Assembly: GCA_012719815.1 (NCBI GenBank)
Contig: JAAXZP010000019.1
Location: 1 to 6,777, forward strand
Length of the DNA: 6,777 nt
Reading direction: 5' to 3'
Source of the DNA: Christensenellaceae bacterium
GTDB taxonomy: Bacteria; Bacillota; Clostridia; Christensenellales; SZUA-584
Position 1 is the first letter of the stretch; every line of letters begins with the position of its first letter. This document shows positions 5,457-6,777 of this stretch, in pieces. The translations under genes and the position numbers were made by a program. The notes beneath the pieces are model-generated. The model ran no database searches and was not told where the DNA came from. It worked only from the letters and a program-made list of their open reading frames with translations.

Positions 5457-6777
5457 TTAAATTCCGGCCGTCATATCTTCCGAATCGTTCGAACCAAAGC
5501 TGTCATCTCCCGTCAGCATATCGTCCAGATAAGACGCATCCTTGGTATCCTTGTTCTCAAACGAGGACGCGATATCCTCGTTCAAAACGTTTTTGATGAC
5601 CTCGATGTTGCGGTAACGCTTCATACCGGTACCCGCCGGGATCAGCTTGCCGATGATGACGTTTTCCTTCAGGCCCAGCAGCGGGTCGGTCTTGCCCTTG
5701 ATGGCCGCTTCCGTCAGCACGCGCGTGGTCTCCTGGAACGACGCGGCCGACAGGAACGAATCCGTGGCCAGCGACGCCTTGGTGATGCCCAGCAGCACGC
5801 GTTTGGCTGTTGCCGGCTTTTTACCCATGCTCAGCACGCGCTCGTTCTCCTCGTCAAACGCGTGGATGTCCACCAGCGAGCCGGGCAGCAGGTTGGTATC
5901 GCCCGCGTCCTCGATCTTGCACTTCTTGAGCATCGAGCGGATGATGATCTCGATATGCTTGTCGGAGATCTCCACGCCCTGCAGCCGGTACACGGCCTGC
6001 ACCTCTTTCAGGAGGTAATTCTGCACGCCCTTGGCGCCCTTGATCTTCAGTATATCGTTGGGGTTGACGGAGCCTTCGGTCAGCTCGTCGCCCGCTTCGA
6101 CGTAATCGCCGTCCTTCACTTTAAGCCGCGAACCGAACGGTATCTGGTAGACCTCCTGCACGCCGTCCTCGCCGGTCACGGTCACTTCCAGCTTCTTGCG
6201 GTTGTCGCCCAGCGACACCACGCCGGCGATCTCGGTGATCACCGCGAGGCCCTTGGGCTTCCTCGCCTCAAACAGCTCTTCCACGCGCGGCAGACCGTGC
6301 GTGATATCCTCGCCCGCCACGCCGCCGGTATGGAACGTTCTCATGGTCAGCTGCGTGCCCGGCTCGCCGATGGACTGCGCCGCGATGATGCCCACCGCTT
6401 CGCCGATGGACACCGGCTTGCCGGTCGACAGGTCCGCGCCGTAGCACTTGGTGCACACGCCGTGGCGCGTTTTGCACGTCAGCACCGAGCGGATATACGC
6501 GCCTTTGATGCCCGCTTTCTTAATGCGCTGGCAGTGCTCAAACGTGATAAACTCGTTGGTTTTGACGATCACTTCGCCGGTCTCAGGGTCCTTGATGTCC
6601 GCCGCGGCGAAGCGCCCAAGGATGCGGTCGATAAACGGCTCGATGACATCCTTGCCTTCCACGATGTCCTCCACCCACATGCCGCGTACCGGCTCGCCTT
6701 CCTTCAGACAGTCGTGCTCGCGCACGATGACGTCCTGGCTGACGTCCACCAGGCGGCGGGTGAGATATCCGGAGTCC
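5457..6777 (-). CDS. rpoC: DNA-directed RNA polymerase subunit beta', C-terminal part
   Basis: Beta' forms the clamp and part of the catalytic centre of RNA polymerase. The 5' end lies beyond the window; 439 residues are visible, about the last third of a family that is near 1,200 residues in Bacillota. The frame enters with DSGYLTRRLVDVSQDV, the C-terminal end of the bridge helix, well upstream of the first internal GTG. Next come the four cysteines of the second zinc site (C23, C101, C108, C111 of the visible part, the last three in CKTRHGVCTKC), and then the trigger loop around GEPGTQLTMRTFHTGG. The loop runs straight on into GEDITHGLPRVEELFEARKP, so the roughly 190-residue insertion of enterobacteria is absent, as expected for Bacillota. 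The remainder is the jaw and C-terminal clamp (NVIIGKLIPAGTGMKRYRN), ending in a Ser/Asp-rich acidic tail. The stop is TAA at 5459-5457, 12 bases before the next gene, with no terminator between. Confidence 0.98.
   Translation of the reverse strand, partial: DSGYLTRRLVDVSQDVIVREHDCLKEGEPVRGMWVEDIVEGKDVIEPFIDRILGRFAAADIKDPETGEVIVKTNEFITFEHCQRIKKAGIKGAYIRSVLTCKTRHGVCTKCYGADLSTGKPVSIGEAVGIIAAQSIGEPGTQLTMRTFHTGGVAGEDITHGLPRVEELFEARKPKGLAVITEIAGVVSLGDNRKKLEVTVTGEDGVQEVYQIPFGSRLKVKDGDYVEAGDELTEGSVNPNDILKIKGAKGVQNYLLKEVQAVYRLQGVEISDKHIEIIIRSMLKKCKIEDAGDTNLLPGSLVDIHAFDEENERVLSMGKKPATAKRVLLGITKASLATDSFLSAASFQETTRVLTEAAIKGKTDPLLGLKENVIIGKLIPAGTGMKRYRNIEVIKNVLNEDIASSFENKDTKDASYLDDMLTGDDSFGSNDSEDMTAGI

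Overview
The window is a stretch of bacterial chromosome carrying the junction between the rpoBC and str (streptomycin) gene clusters. All genes lie on the minus strand, so transcription runs from high to low coordinates: rpoC (3' part) – unknown membrane-protein gene – L7Ae-like K-turn protein (ybxF/rplGB type) – rpsL – rpsG – fusA – tuf (nearly complete). This order, apart from the unknown gene, is the one seen in Bacillota such as Bacillus subtilis. A trigger loop in RpoC without the large enterobacterial insertion, the presence of the L7Ae-like gene, an S12 of 124 residues without the Bacillus-type N-terminal insertion, and strong GGAGG ribosome binding sites before almost every gene all suggest a Bacillota member of the class Clostridia with fairly high GC. 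Genus cannot be read from the sequence.

Region by region (transcript order): 6777–5457 encodes the last 439 residues of RNA polymerase beta'. Twelve bases later starts a 249-residue protein (5444–4695) that I do not recognise. It has two cysteine clusters and a two-helix membrane hairpin, and its ribosome binding site touches the rpoC stop. Its own stop codon lies inside the -35 box of a near-consensus sigma-A type promoter (4698–4670) that would start a separate str transcript. Next come the L7Ae-like gene (4618–4358), a 171-base leader with a second, weaker promoter candidate, an 8-base direct repeat and several hairpins, then rpsL (4186–3812), rpsG (3793–3323), fusA with a GTG start (3293–1230), a 91-base gap with competing hairpins, and tuf (1138 to beyond the window edge).

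Functionally this is core information processing: a polymerase subunit, two small-subunit ribosomal proteins that are control points of decoding (S12) and 30S head assembly (S7), the two elongation GTPases, and an RNA K-turn binder. The unexplained items are the cysteine-rich membrane protein inserted between rpoC and the str genes, the layered regulatory region ahead of rpsL, and a glycine at a normally valine position in S12. I see no mobile elements, CRISPR arrays, tRNAs, rRNAs or convincing rho-independent terminators. No gap between genes exceeds about 171 bases.
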